Shown: positions 1 to 6,465 of the stretch, piece by piece | Layout of the letters: every line of letters starts with the position of its first letter | Numbering within the stretch: the stretch's first letter is position 1 | Assembly: GCA_001701075.1 (NCBI GenBank) | Contig: DAAK01000002.1 | Coordinates: 1 to 15,034, forward strand | DNA from: Bacteroidales bacterium GP3 | Lineage (GTDB): Bacteria > Bacteroidota > Bacteroidia > Bacteroidales > Muribaculaceae | Direction: 5' to 3' | Length of the DNA stretch: 15,034 nucleotides | Notes under the pieces: generated by a model | The model's database searches: none | What the model saw: the letters and a program-made list of their open reading frames with translations, nothing else | What the model was told of the DNA's origin: nothing | Translations under genes and position numbers: made by a program

Positions 1-807
1 GAGGAAGGAGCGCATTTCAGAAGTCATATAGACGGAAGCAAGCACCTGTTCACCCCGGAAGGCGTGGTAGATATCCAACGAGTAATCGGCGCGGACATAA
101 TGATGGCTCTTGATGAATGTCCTCCAGGCGACTCAGACTATGAATATGCAAAAAAATCGCTCGGCCTGACCACCCGTTGGCTTGCAAGAGGATGGAAGCG
201 ATATAACGAGACCGAGGGACTTTACGGCTATCGCCAGACATTTTTCCCAATAGTGCAAGGTTGTGTGTATCCCGATCTCCGTAAGGAATCCGCAAAATTT
301 GTGGCAGACCTTGGAGCTGACGGCAATGCCATCGGAGGGCTCGCAGTAGGAGAACCGACTGAAAAGATGTATGAGATGATAGAAATCGTCAACGACATAC
401 TGCCAGCCGACCGTCCGAGGTATCTCATGGGTGTCGGGACTCCGGCAAATATCCTGGAAGCCATCGACAGAGGCGTAGACATGATGGACTGCGTCATGCC
501 GACCCGCAATGGCCGCAATGGGATGCTATTCACACGCAATGGCATCATGAATATGCGCAACAAGAAATGGGCAGACGACTTCAGTCCCCTTGATCCGGGA
601 GGTCCAACATATGTGGATGAAGTGTACTCAAAGGCTTATGTACGCCATCTCTTCATAGCCAACGAATTATTGGCGATGCAGATAGCAAGCATCCATAATC
701 TGGGATTCTATCTTTGGCTCGTCGGGGAAGCCCGAAAGCATATAGAAGCTGGAGATTTCCCGGGATGGAAGAAGGAGATGATGGAGAGGGTGACGGCGAG
801 GATGTAG
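1..807 (+). CDS. tgt: tRNA-guanine transglycosylase, 3' part (5' end outside window)
   Basis: Tgt swaps guanine-34 of GUN-anticodon tRNAs for a queuine precursor (preQ1 in most bacteria) during queuosine synthesis. The frame is open from base 1. The GTG at 64 is internal, because the Tgt-like stretch GAHFRSHIDGSKH lies upstream of it. Visible family motifs are DIMMALDECPPG, GGLAVGEP (the bacterial-type substrate pocket) and DCVMPTRNGRNG, whose Asp (codon 487-489) matches the catalytic nucleophile. The C-terminal segment ASIHNLGFY keeps the zinc-ligand histidine (694-696). However, the three cysteines of the usual C-x-C-x2-C motif are replaced: by alignment to E. coli Tgt, Gly, Thr and Asp stand at 601-618. 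The 268 codons present compare with about 375 residues for the full family, so roughly the first third is missing. The downstream permease gene is on the same strand, 206 bp away. Confidence 0.95.
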   Translation, partial: EEGAHFRSHIDGSKHLFTPEGVVDIQRVIGADIMMALDECPPGDSDYEYAKKSLGLTTRWLARGWKRYNETEGLYGYRQTFFPIVQGCVYPDLRKESAKFVADLGADGNAIGGLAVGEPTEKMYEMIEIVNDILPADRPRYLMGVGTPANILEAIDRGVDMMDCVMPTRNGRNGMLFTRNGIMNMRNKKWADDFSPLDPGGPTYVDEVYSKAYVRHLFIANELLAMQIASIHNLGFYLWLVGEARKHIEAGDFPGWKKEMMERVTARM

Positions 808-813
808 GCGAGA

Positions 814-997
814 GTCTTCAGTCTACAGTCTTCAGTCTTCAGAGATCAGGGATCAGGGATCAGGTGTCAGGGATCAGGGATCAGGTGTCAGGGATCAGGT
901 GTCAGGGATCAGGTGTCAGGTGTCAGGGATCAGGGATCAGGTGTCAGGTGTCAGGTGTCAGGTGTCAGGTGTCAGGGATCAAGGGTCAGGGGTCTGG
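814..997 (+). repeat. heptanucleotide tandem array 1 (tgt-permease gap)
   Basis: Four GTCTTCA-type heptamers (814-841, one with TAC for TTC) are followed by 22 in-register heptamers (844-997). Write A for GATCAGG and B for TGTCAGG. The order from 844 is A x3, B, A x2, B, A, B, A, B x2, A x2, B x5, then three degenerate units (GATCAAG, GGTCAGG, GGTCTGG). Every A and B unit carries TCAGG, and the array holds ten GATC sites. It fills almost the whole space between the tgt stop and the permease start. The period of 7 is not a codon multiple and the units are not spaced like CRISPR repeats. Confidence 0.95.
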
Positions 998-1013
998 ATG
1001 AGGGGTTTAATTT

Positions 1014-2333
1014 ATGATGAGAGAGGAATCAGACATAGAGAAGAAGGGCAAGGTTGAGTCGGAAGTAGACGAGACTATCCTTAATGAGGAGATTGCCGAA
1101 GTAGCGCCAGATGAGACTGAGAAATCTGACGAGGCTCCTGCTATGGATTCTGAGAACTCTGACGAGGCTCCTGCTATGGAAACTGAGAAACCTGACGAGG
1201 GCGCTGCCATGGATTCCAAGAAGCGCAAAAAATTCAGATTCAAATTCAGTAATCCACTGACTATCATTGACAGATACATTCTCGGTAAATTCTTAGGCAC
1301 CTACTTCCTTGCTACATTACTGCTTCTGCTCGTGATTGCCATGTTTGACATCACAGAGAAGCTTGATGCATTCCTTACAGCTCCTCTCAAAGAAACCATA
1401 TTTGATTATTTTGCCTCCTTCCTCCCCTATTTTGCCAACCAGCTCTCCCCTCTTTTCGTCTTCATTTCGGTGATTTTCTTCACCACGAAACTGGCAGACA
1501 ACTCTGAAATCATCGCGATGCTCTCAAGCGGCATCACCTTCCATCGCCTTTTGCGCCCATACATGATAGGCGCGGCAATAATTGCATCCATTACATTTGC
1601 ACTGTCGAACTACATCATTCCCCCCACCAATGTAGACCGAATCGCGTATACAAATAAATATGTCAAAAACAAAGCCGTAGCGTATGGCACCAACATCCAG
1701 CTGATGGTTCGTCCCGGCGAAGTGGCATATATGGGAAGATTTGACAACACTACAAAGCAAGGATTCCGCTTTTCGCTTGATAAGTTTGATGGAAAATCTA
1801 TCGTATCCCGACTTACGGCAAGCTCGGTCGAGTATGACTCAACCCGTCAATATCATTGGAAGCTAAAAGACTATATGATAAGGGATTTTGATGGAATGAA
1901 CGAAAAAATCCATAAGGGTATATTTCTTGACAGTATCATACCGATAGAACCAAAGGATTTCTTGATCGCATCTAATGACCAAGAGATGCTGACTACCCCG
2001 CAGCTGACTGAGTATATACGGAAACAGAAGATGCGTGGAGTAGCAAATATAAAGAAATTTGAGATAGAAAGAGAGAAAAGACTTGCAGAGACTGCAGCCG
2101 CCTTTATCTTGACCCTTATAGGAATGTCGCTGTCATCGAAAAAAGTGAAAGGAGGAATGGGTATAAACATCGGAATTGGCCTGGGACTCAGTTTCAGCTA
2201 TATCCTTTTCAGCACTATCACCTCTTCGTTTGCAATCAATGGCTATACCTCTCCAGCCGTAGCAATGCAAATTCCTAATATAGTGTATCTGATAATCGGA
2301 ATTGTCCTTTATAGGAGGGCGTCGAAGTTTTAA
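1014..2333 (+). CDS. LptF/LptG-family lipopolysaccharide export permease with acidic N-terminal extension
   Basis: This is a YjgP/YjgQ-type inner-membrane subunit. In the Lpt system such permeases work with the LptB ATPase to extract lipopolysaccharide and pass it to the periplasmic bridge. The core starts near residue 82 (LTIIDRYILGKFLGTYFLATLL). Hydrophobic segments lie around residues 92-112, 130-155 and 175-200. A soluble periplasmic region covers about 210-345, and three hydrophobic segments lie near the C-terminus (about 360-435), as expected for the family. The first 75 or so residues are an unusual acidic extension holding three 11-residue repeats (residues 34-66: ETEKSDEAPAM, DSENSDEAPAM, ETEKPDEGAAM), followed by a basic KKRKKFRFKF patch. 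ATG 1014 or 1017 is the annotated start. ATG 1209 would remove the extension and leave a normal-sized protein. LptF cannot be told from LptG here. Repeat arrays flank the gene on both sides. Confidence 0.88.
   Translation: MMREESDIEKKGKVESEVDETILNEEIAEVAPDETEKSDEAPAMDSENSDEAPAMETEKPDEGAAMDSKKRKKFRFKFSNPLTIIDRYILGKFLGTYFLATLLLLLVIAMFDITEKLDAFLTAPLKETIFDYFASFLPYFANQLSPLFVFISVIFFTTKLADNSEIIAMLSSGITFHRLLRPYMIGAAIIASITFALSNYIIPPTNVDRIAYTNKYVKNKAVAYGTNIQLMVRPGEVAYMGRFDNTTKQGFRFSLDKFDGKSIVSRLTASSVEYDSTRQYHWKLKDYMIRDFDGMNEKIHKGIFLDSIIPIEPKDFLIASNDQEMLTTPQLTEYIRKQKMRGVANIKKFEIEREKRLAETAAAFILTLIGMSLSSKKVKGGMGINIGIGLGLSFSYILFSTITSSFAINGYTSPAVAMQIPNIVYLIIGIVLYRRASKF
1113..1211 (+). repeat. 33-bp in-frame minisatellite inside the permease gene (3 copies)
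   Basis: Three consecutive 33-bp units encode ETEKSDEAPAM, DSENSDEAPAM and ETEKPDEGAAM. Units 1 and 2 are nearly identical over TCTGACGAGGCTCCTGCTAT; unit 3 has diverged. The length is a codon multiple, so gain or loss of copies keeps the frame. Confidence 0.85.
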
Positions 2334-2498
2334 TGATCAATGATCATAAGAGTCTTCAGTCTTCAGTCTTCAGAGTTCAGGGATCAGGCTTCAGATTTCA
2401 GTCTTCAGTCTTTAGTCTTCAGTCTTCAGAGTTCAGGCGGGGAGTCAGGGAGTCGGGAAGTCGGGAAGTCCATTCAATGATCAACGATTAACGATCAT
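2334..2498 (+). repeat. heptanucleotide tandem array 2 (permease-acyltransferase gap)
   Basis: The array begins directly after the permease stop with TGATCAA and TGATCAT (2334-2347). After a 4-bp phase break, units run every 7 bp from 2352: GTCTTCA x3, GAGTTCA, GGGATCA, GGCTTCA, GATTTCA, GTCTTCA, GTCTTTA, GTCTTCA x2, GAGTTCA. A degenerate GGGAGTC-rich part (2436-2470) follows. The array then returns in the same register with CATTCAA, TGATCAA, CGATTAA and CGATCAT (2471-2498). It shares unit types and orientation with the array at 814-997, and TGATCA palindromes sit at both ends. The remainder of the 326-bp gap holds a possible terminator, a promoter and a leader hairpin. No gene was found in it. 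Confidence 0.9.
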
Positions 2499-2514
2499 AC
2501 AAAAGAAGAAAAAG

Positions 2515-2541
2515 AATCCATGGAAAGAAATTCTATGGATT
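2515..2541 (+). terminator. possible weak terminator after the permease gene
   Basis: AATCCAT (2515-2521) and ATGGATT (2535-2541) form a 7-bp stem with a 13-nt loop, followed by a T-rich tail (TTTTCATTTT). The stem is AT-rich and lies 180 bp beyond the permease stop, so it may be only a chance inverted repeat. Confidence 0.35.
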
Positions 2542-2546
2542 TTCAT

Positions 2547-2577
2547 TTTGAATATACGGATTAATTTTGTAACTTTG
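2547..2577 (+). promoter_or_regulatory. Bacteroidota-type promoter for the acyltransferase operon
   Basis: TAACTTTG at 2570-2577 matches the -7 consensus TAnnTTTG, and TTTG at 2547-2550 matches the -33 element with 19 bp between them. A second, adjoining -7 match, TAATTTTG, lies at 2562-2569. Transcription would start near 2584, giving a leader of about 75 nt before ATG 2660. Confidence 0.75.
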
Positions 2578-2618
2578 CGAATGCATTTTGCGTTATTATA
2601 ATATCTAATTCCAAGTAA

Positions 2619-2633
2619 GCGGGTTTCGCCCGC
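2619..2633 (+). promoter_or_regulatory. GC-rich hairpin in the acyltransferase leader
   Basis: GCGGG (2619-2623) and CCCGC (2629-2633) pair around a 5-nt TTTCG loop in an otherwise AT-rich leader, ending 26 nt before the ATG. It could affect translation or mRNA stability. There is no run of T, so it is not a terminator. Its role is inferred from position only. Confidence 0.4.
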
Positions 2634-2659
2634 CGACCCAAAATACAAGAAGTGTAGAG

Positions 2660-3835
2660 ATGACAAATAAGGATTTCGATTTCAGCGATATAGCTCCACA
2701 CGACGACTCGGTCTTCCGCACGATCCTGGATAAGCTCATAGAAGATCCGGGGTTTCTTCATGCAATCTCATATGTGATGCCTCAAGAAGATATCCCCGCT
2801 CTCATAAATGAATTAAAGTCAACAAACAACCGCAGGGATTTCCAATATAAGATAATGTACCCTTTCCTTGAGATGCTTGGAAAGACCACAACATCCGGAA
2901 TCACACTTGGGGGTGCGAAATATTTCAATCCTGCCTTAAACTATACTTTCATCACAAACCATCGAGACATAGTGCTTGATGCATCTTTCCTGAATCTGAG
3001 CTTCCTCCGCAGAGGATGGCCCACTTCAGAAGTGGCCATAGGCAATAATCTTCTCGTATTTGATTGGATTTCAGATTTGGTAAGGCTCAACAACAGTTTC
3101 ATCGTCAAGAGGAACACAGGGCTTCGTGAAGGCCTTGAGGCTGCGAAGAAATTGTCGGCCTACATCCATTATGCCATAATGGAGAAGCACGAATCGGTAT
3201 GGATTGCCCAGCGCGAGGGACGAGCCAAGGATTCAAGCGACCATACCCAGGAATCTCTCATCAAGATGCTCTCGATGGGCGGCGAGGGGACTTTCATGAA
3301 CAAGATAAAGGAAATCAACCTCATGCCCGTCTCTATCAGCTATGAATATGACCCCAACGACTTCCTCAAGGTCAAGGAATTCCTCCTCAGAAGAAGGAAT
3401 CCAGACTTCAAGAAATCGCAAAGAGACGACCTTTTCTCTATGGAGATCGGGCTTTTGAAATTCAAGGGCAAGGTGCATTTCCAACTTACTCCCCGCATCA
3501 ACGTGAGAATCGACGAAATCGGAGAATTCAAAGACACAAACAAAGCAGCCAAATACGTTTGTGCACTGATAGACTCTGCGATCCACAGAGGTTATCAGAT
3601 TTTCCCGATCAACTATGTGGCTTACGACACGCTCCACAGTACAGACCGATTCGCCCATAAATATTCCGAAGAAGAGAAACAGGAATGTTTAGCATATTTC
3701 GATGGCCAGCTGAATAAAATTGACGTGGAAGACATCACAGAAGAAGAGAGATCTTACATGCGCGAGATGATTCTCATCATGTATGCCAATCCGCTGAAAA
3801 ACAAACTAAAATCAATTTTAGGAGGATTTGAGTGA
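2660..3835 (+). CDS. PlsC/GPAT-like glycerolipid acyltransferase
   Basis: This is probably a membrane-associated acyltransferase of the 1-acylglycerol-3-phosphate / glycerol-3-phosphate acyltransferase superfamily, which moves an acyl chain onto a glycerophospholipid precursor. The catalytic NHx4D-type motif is clear as NHRDIVLD (residues 100-107). RNTGLRE (151-157) and WIAQREGRAKD (181-191, with the EGR substrate-binding core at 186-188) follow in the expected order. At 391 residues it is longer than a simple PlsC (about 250) and has an extra N-terminal helical region and a C-terminal domain. It has no signal peptide or obvious membrane span. It heads an operon: its TGA (3833-3835) overlaps the next ATG. 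The acceptor lipid cannot be read from sequence; an ornithine- or glycine-lipid type O-acyltransferase is a possible alternative. Confidence 0.8.
   Translation: MTNKDFDFSDIAPHDDSVFRTILDKLIEDPGFLHAISYVMPQEDIPALINELKSTNNRRDFQYKIMYPFLEMLGKTTTSGITLGGAKYFNPALNYTFITNHRDIVLDASFLNLSFLRRGWPTSEVAIGNNLLVFDWISDLVRLNNSFIVKRNTGLREGLEAAKKLSAYIHYAIMEKHESVWIAQREGRAKDSSDHTQESLIKMLSMGGEGTFMNKIKEINLMPVSISYEYDPNDFLKVKEFLLRRRNPDFKKSQRDDLFSMEIGLLKFKGKVHFQLTPRINVRIDEIGEFKDTNKAAKYVCALIDSAIHRGYQIFPINYVAYDTLHSTDRFAHKYSEEEKQECLAYFDGQLNKIDVEDITEEERSYMREMILIMYANPLKNKLKSILGGFE
3820..3825 (+). promoter_or_regulatory. strong Shine-Dalgarno (AGGAGG) deciding the phosphoesterase start
   Basis: AGGAGG inside the last codons of the acyltransferase lies 9 nt before ATG 3835. 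It supports ATG 3835 over the GTG at 3832. Such a full Shine-Dalgarno is unusual here, since most genes in the window lack one. Confidence 0.7.
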
Positions 3836-5127
3836 TGAGACTGCCTTTACCCATTATCATAACGCTCTTCGTGGTCAGCATCCTCGCTGATTTCTATATC
3901 TGGACAGATATACGGCAGGGTAAATCCAGAAGCAGATGGGGATGGAGCAATGCATACGCCATTTCATCTATTCTCCTATGGATTTTTCTGGGCGTCACTA
4001 TAGCCTTGCCAAGAAGAGGGCTTGATGGTGGAGTCTACGCAATAATGTGGATGCTGACTGTCTATCTCAGCATTTACATTCCTAAGATAATATACTGCAT
4101 CTTTTCTATATTAGGACGAATTCCTTTGCTTTTCAGAGGCAAAAGATGGCTATGGCTTAACTACTTAGGAGGCGCAGTGAGTGTCGTTGGATTTGCACTC
4201 GTATGGCACGGCATTCTCTATACACGCACACATACCCAACACATAAACCTGACAGTGAATTCTGAACGACTCCCCGACAATTTTGACGGTTACCGAATCG
4301 TTCAGATTTCCGACCTTCACTTAGGCACTTGGGGGACAGACACAAGATTCCTTTCAGAACTTGTCACCACTGTCAACAACCTGAAACCGGATCTCATCGT
4401 CTTCACAGGAGATCTCGTCAATCAGAAAGCTGACGAACTAAAGCCCTTTGCCGACATTCTTTCCAAACTTGAAGCTGAAGATGGAGTATATTCCATTCTC
4501 GGCAATCATGACTATGGAGACTATGTAGATTGGCCTTCACAAGATGCAAAAAAACAAAATCTTGAAAGTCTGAAGAAATATCAGGCAGATGCCGGATGGA
4601 AGATGCTCAACAATGAGCACGACTTTATAGTAAGAACCAAAGGAGGCAGGCGTGATTCGATTGCTATAATTGGTGTTGAGAATTGGGGAGAACCACCTTT
4701 CGGCAAACGCGGAGACGTAAGGGCAGCCTATCCTCAGGAAAAAAACAAAAGCGTCAGAGACCAAAATTTCAAAATACTTCTTACGCACAATCCCGAACAC
4801 TGGGTGCAGGAAATAAGGAAAAAATCAAATATTGATCTCACTCTTTCAGGGCACACCCATGCCATGCAAGTAAGTTTTGATGCCTTCGGCAAAAGATACT
4901 CTCCAGCTGCTTGGAGATATAAGACATGGGGTGGTTTCTATACAGAAAACAGCATAGGAGAAATAGAAGACTATGGTAATCCGGAGACCATCGGAGGGCT
5001 TGAAAGAACCCTCGAACACCCGTCGCTCTACGTAAATATCGGTGCCGGAGAAGTAGCGATGCCATTCCGCATCGGGGCAAGCAATCCGGAGATCACCCTA
5101 ATCAAACTTCAGAAGAAAAAGAATTGA
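3835..5127 (+). CDS. membrane-anchored calcineurin-like metallophosphoesterase (YkuE-type)
   Basis: The N-terminal 130 residues contain four hydrophobic segments (about 5-22, 40-58, 66-92 and 108-128). A soluble metal-dependent phosphoesterase domain follows. All the dinuclear metal-site motifs are present: ISDLHLG (D160, H162), TGDLV (D193), LGNHDYG (N224, H225), then LLTHNPEHW and LSGHTHAMQ near the C-terminus. The layout resembles bacterial YkuE-like and other membrane phosphoesterases, but the substrate is unknown; a phospholipid-related phosphate ester would suit the adjoining acyltransferase (inference). The start is ATG 3835, sharing one base with the upstream TGA (TGATG) and preceded by AGGAGG. 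The next gene begins 1 bp after the stop, so the three genes are probably translationally coupled. The protein has 430 residues. Confidence 0.88.
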   Translation: MRLPLPIIITLFVVSILADFYIWTDIRQGKSRSRWGWSNAYAISSILLWIFLGVTIALPRRGLDGGVYAIMWMLTVYLSIYIPKIIYCIFSILGRIPLLFRGKRWLWLNYLGGAVSVVGFALVWHGILYTRTHTQHINLTVNSERLPDNFDGYRIVQISDLHLGTWGTDTRFLSELVTTVNNLKPDLIVFTGDLVNQKADELKPFADILSKLEAEDGVYSILGNHDYGDYVDWPSQDAKKQNLESLKKYQADAGWKMLNNEHDFIVRTKGGRRDSIAIIGVENWGEPPFGKRGDVRAAYPQEKNKSVRDQNFKILLTHNPEHWVQEIRKKSNIDLTLSGHTHAMQVSFDAFGKRYSPAAWRYKTWGGFYTENSIGEIEDYGNPETIGGLERTLEHPSLYVNIGAGEVAMPFRIGASNPEITLIKLQKKKN

Positions 5128-5128
5128 A

Positions 5129-5536
5129 ATGATGTCACAGGTCGAACCAATCGAACCTAATGCCAATTCTGCAGTGGAAGTTGTATTCTCTATCGGATCG
5201 AACTTCAGCGACAGGCATGCAAGTGTGAGTCATGGCATAGATTGGCTTTCTACATTTCTGTCAGACTTCAGGCATTCGACCATATATGCCACTCCAGATT
5301 GCCATGGAAGCAACAGGGAATATCTCAATGCTGTGGCAGTAGGAAAGACAATCATTTCTCCTGAAGAACTTGACTCTCTCTGCAAGAAATATGAAGCCGA
5401 GTGCGGAAGAGACGAGAACATGAGAAAAAATGGAGATGTGCCTGTGGATATCGACCTTGTCGTCTACGACAACAGGATTCTAAGGCCAAACGACTATAAA
5501 CGTGAGTTTTTCCAAATTGGCTATCGGATGATATGA
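5129..5536 (+). CDS. short HPPK (FolK)-like protein, probably degenerate
   Basis: It resembles 6-hydroxymethyl-7,8-dihydropterin pyrophosphokinase, the folate-pathway enzyme. Visible landmarks are SIGSNFSDR (residues 21-29), STIYATP (50-56), YLNAVAVG (65-72), SPEELDSLCKKYEAECGR (77-94) and DIDLVVYD (107-114), whose two aspartates match the Mg-binding DxD of HPPK. At 135 residues it is shorter than the usual 150-160. The W-x-P-R segment normally found before DxD (E. coli WGPRTLDLDI) is replaced by NGDVPVDIDL, without Trp or Arg. The usual LPHP-type segment and the C-terminal strand after it are absent. It may be a non-canonical or inactive paralogue. Its ATG is 1 bp after the phosphoesterase stop; ATG 5132 is an alternative. 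Its 3' end overlaps the opposing gene by 16 bp. Confidence 0.7.
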   Translation: MMSQVEPIEPNANSAVEVVFSIGSNFSDRHASVSHGIDWLSTFLSDFRHSTIYATPDCHGSNREYLNAVAVGKTIISPEELDSLCKKYEAECGRDENMRKNGDVPVDIDLVVYDNRILRPNDYKREFFQIGYRMI

Positions 5537-6465
5537 AGCATTCCCATAGTACGCCTAAGATTGACCTCTACAAATGGCCTTAATTTGCCATTTCGCTCCA
5601 CTATCATATCAACTCCAAACAAGCCTTCGTAGCCAGTCAGAAGACTCTCTAAAATCCCTTTCTGCAGAGCCACGACGTCAGCAATCTTCATATCTGACAA
5701 TGAATCGAATTTCTTTCTCAATGCCGTTTGACTTAGAGTCTCATTTGAAACGTATTTCCCTCTATTGGAAGTAGAAAAAGAGGAAAGTCCCAAATATTCG
5801 GCTTTCCCATCATGCATATGCCATTCCGTGGCAAAATCAGCCAGCCGATCAGCGCCAGTCTCCCCCATTACGCTACCTTGACGCCTGATAATGCCATGAC
5901 ACCATTGCTCTACAAGCACTTCCGACATGTCGGCCGCAGTATTTATCACCCCTCTCCCACTTGAACTCCAAGGGGCCTTCATCCAGCAACCTTTATTACG
6001 GCGATAGAATTCCATACAATCATCTACCTTGCTAAATTCCATCGGGATATCTGTCTGATACACGTCATCTACCAAAGTATTCCATGCCGCATTGAGCGAC
6101 ACCGTAGTTCTCCGATGAGCCAATTCCCGAATTCTCGCCATAACCTGGCTATCAGGCAACTTGGAGGGGGGCACTCCATAATCTTGCAGTTTTCTCACAA
6201 GAGCAGGATTCCAGCCCCAAGGCTCTACAATAAGATCAGGATATTCGCAAAAAAGATGCTCCAGTTCATCCCACTGCACGAGCTTGAATCTTGATTGCAG
6301 ACCCGTCTTATCGTCGACGAGAATCATATCATCCGGATCAGCCCACTTCTCAGGGAGCAACTGACTTTCTTTCCTCAAGCTTTCAACACGAGCCGGGGGA
6401 GTATAAAAAGACGCCCCCGAAGCGAGGGCGTATTCTGTCGCAGGATTAAAGAGAAGCAGCTTCAT
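5521..6465 (-). CDS. uncharacterised ATP-grasp-like protein
   Basis: I do not recognise a characterised homologue. The 314-residue product has features of the ATP-grasp fold: WMKAPWSSSGRG (residues 161-172) looks like the ATP-binding lysine strand and glycine-rich loop. The C-terminal segment GLFGVDMIV...RPFVEVNLRRTMG (D286, E300, N302, R304) looks like the Mg/ATP ligands of the E-x-N-x-R type. ATP-grasp enzymes usually join a carboxylate to an amine or thiol through an acyl phosphate; the substrate here is unknown. There is no signal peptide or membrane span. ATG at 6465-6463 shares one base with the TGA of the upstream omega-like gene (TGATG), which indicates translational coupling and rules out the in-frame TTG at 6468. 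It is the last gene of the bamD unit and overlaps the opposing HPPK-like gene by 16 bp at the 3' end. Confidence 0.75.
   Translation of the reverse strand: MKLLLFNPATEYALASGASFYTPPARVESLRKESQLLPEKWADPDDMILVDDKTGLQSRFKLVQWDELEHLFCEYPDLIVEPWGWNPALVRKLQDYGVPPSKLPDSQVMARIRELAHRRTTVSLNAAWNTLVDDVYQTDIPMEFSKVDDCMEFYRRNKGCWMKAPWSSSGRGVINTAADMSEVLVEQWCHGIIRRQGSVMGETGADRLADFATEWHMHDGKAEYLGLSSFSTSNRGKYVSNETLSQTALRKKFDSLSDMKIADVVALQKGILESLLTGYEGLFGVDMIVERNGKLRPFVEVNLRRTMGMLHIIR

Noticed and set aside
714..1001. Open frame through heptamer array 1 encoding a serine/glycine/glutamine repeat peptide
   Set aside because: It starts inside tgt in another frame and stays open only because the 7-bp repeat contains no stop in that phase. 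No start signal and no family resemblance.
814..2498. CRISPR array
   Set aside because: Units are 7 bp with no spacers between them, and no cas genes are present.
2481..2761. Minus-strand small frames covering the acyltransferase promoter
   Set aside because: They overlap the promoter, leader and 5' end of a clear gene and show no family motifs.
3233..3658. 141-residue minus-strand frame inside the acyltransferase gene
   Set aside because: Antisense shadow of a gene with clear catalytic motifs. No recognisable features of its own.
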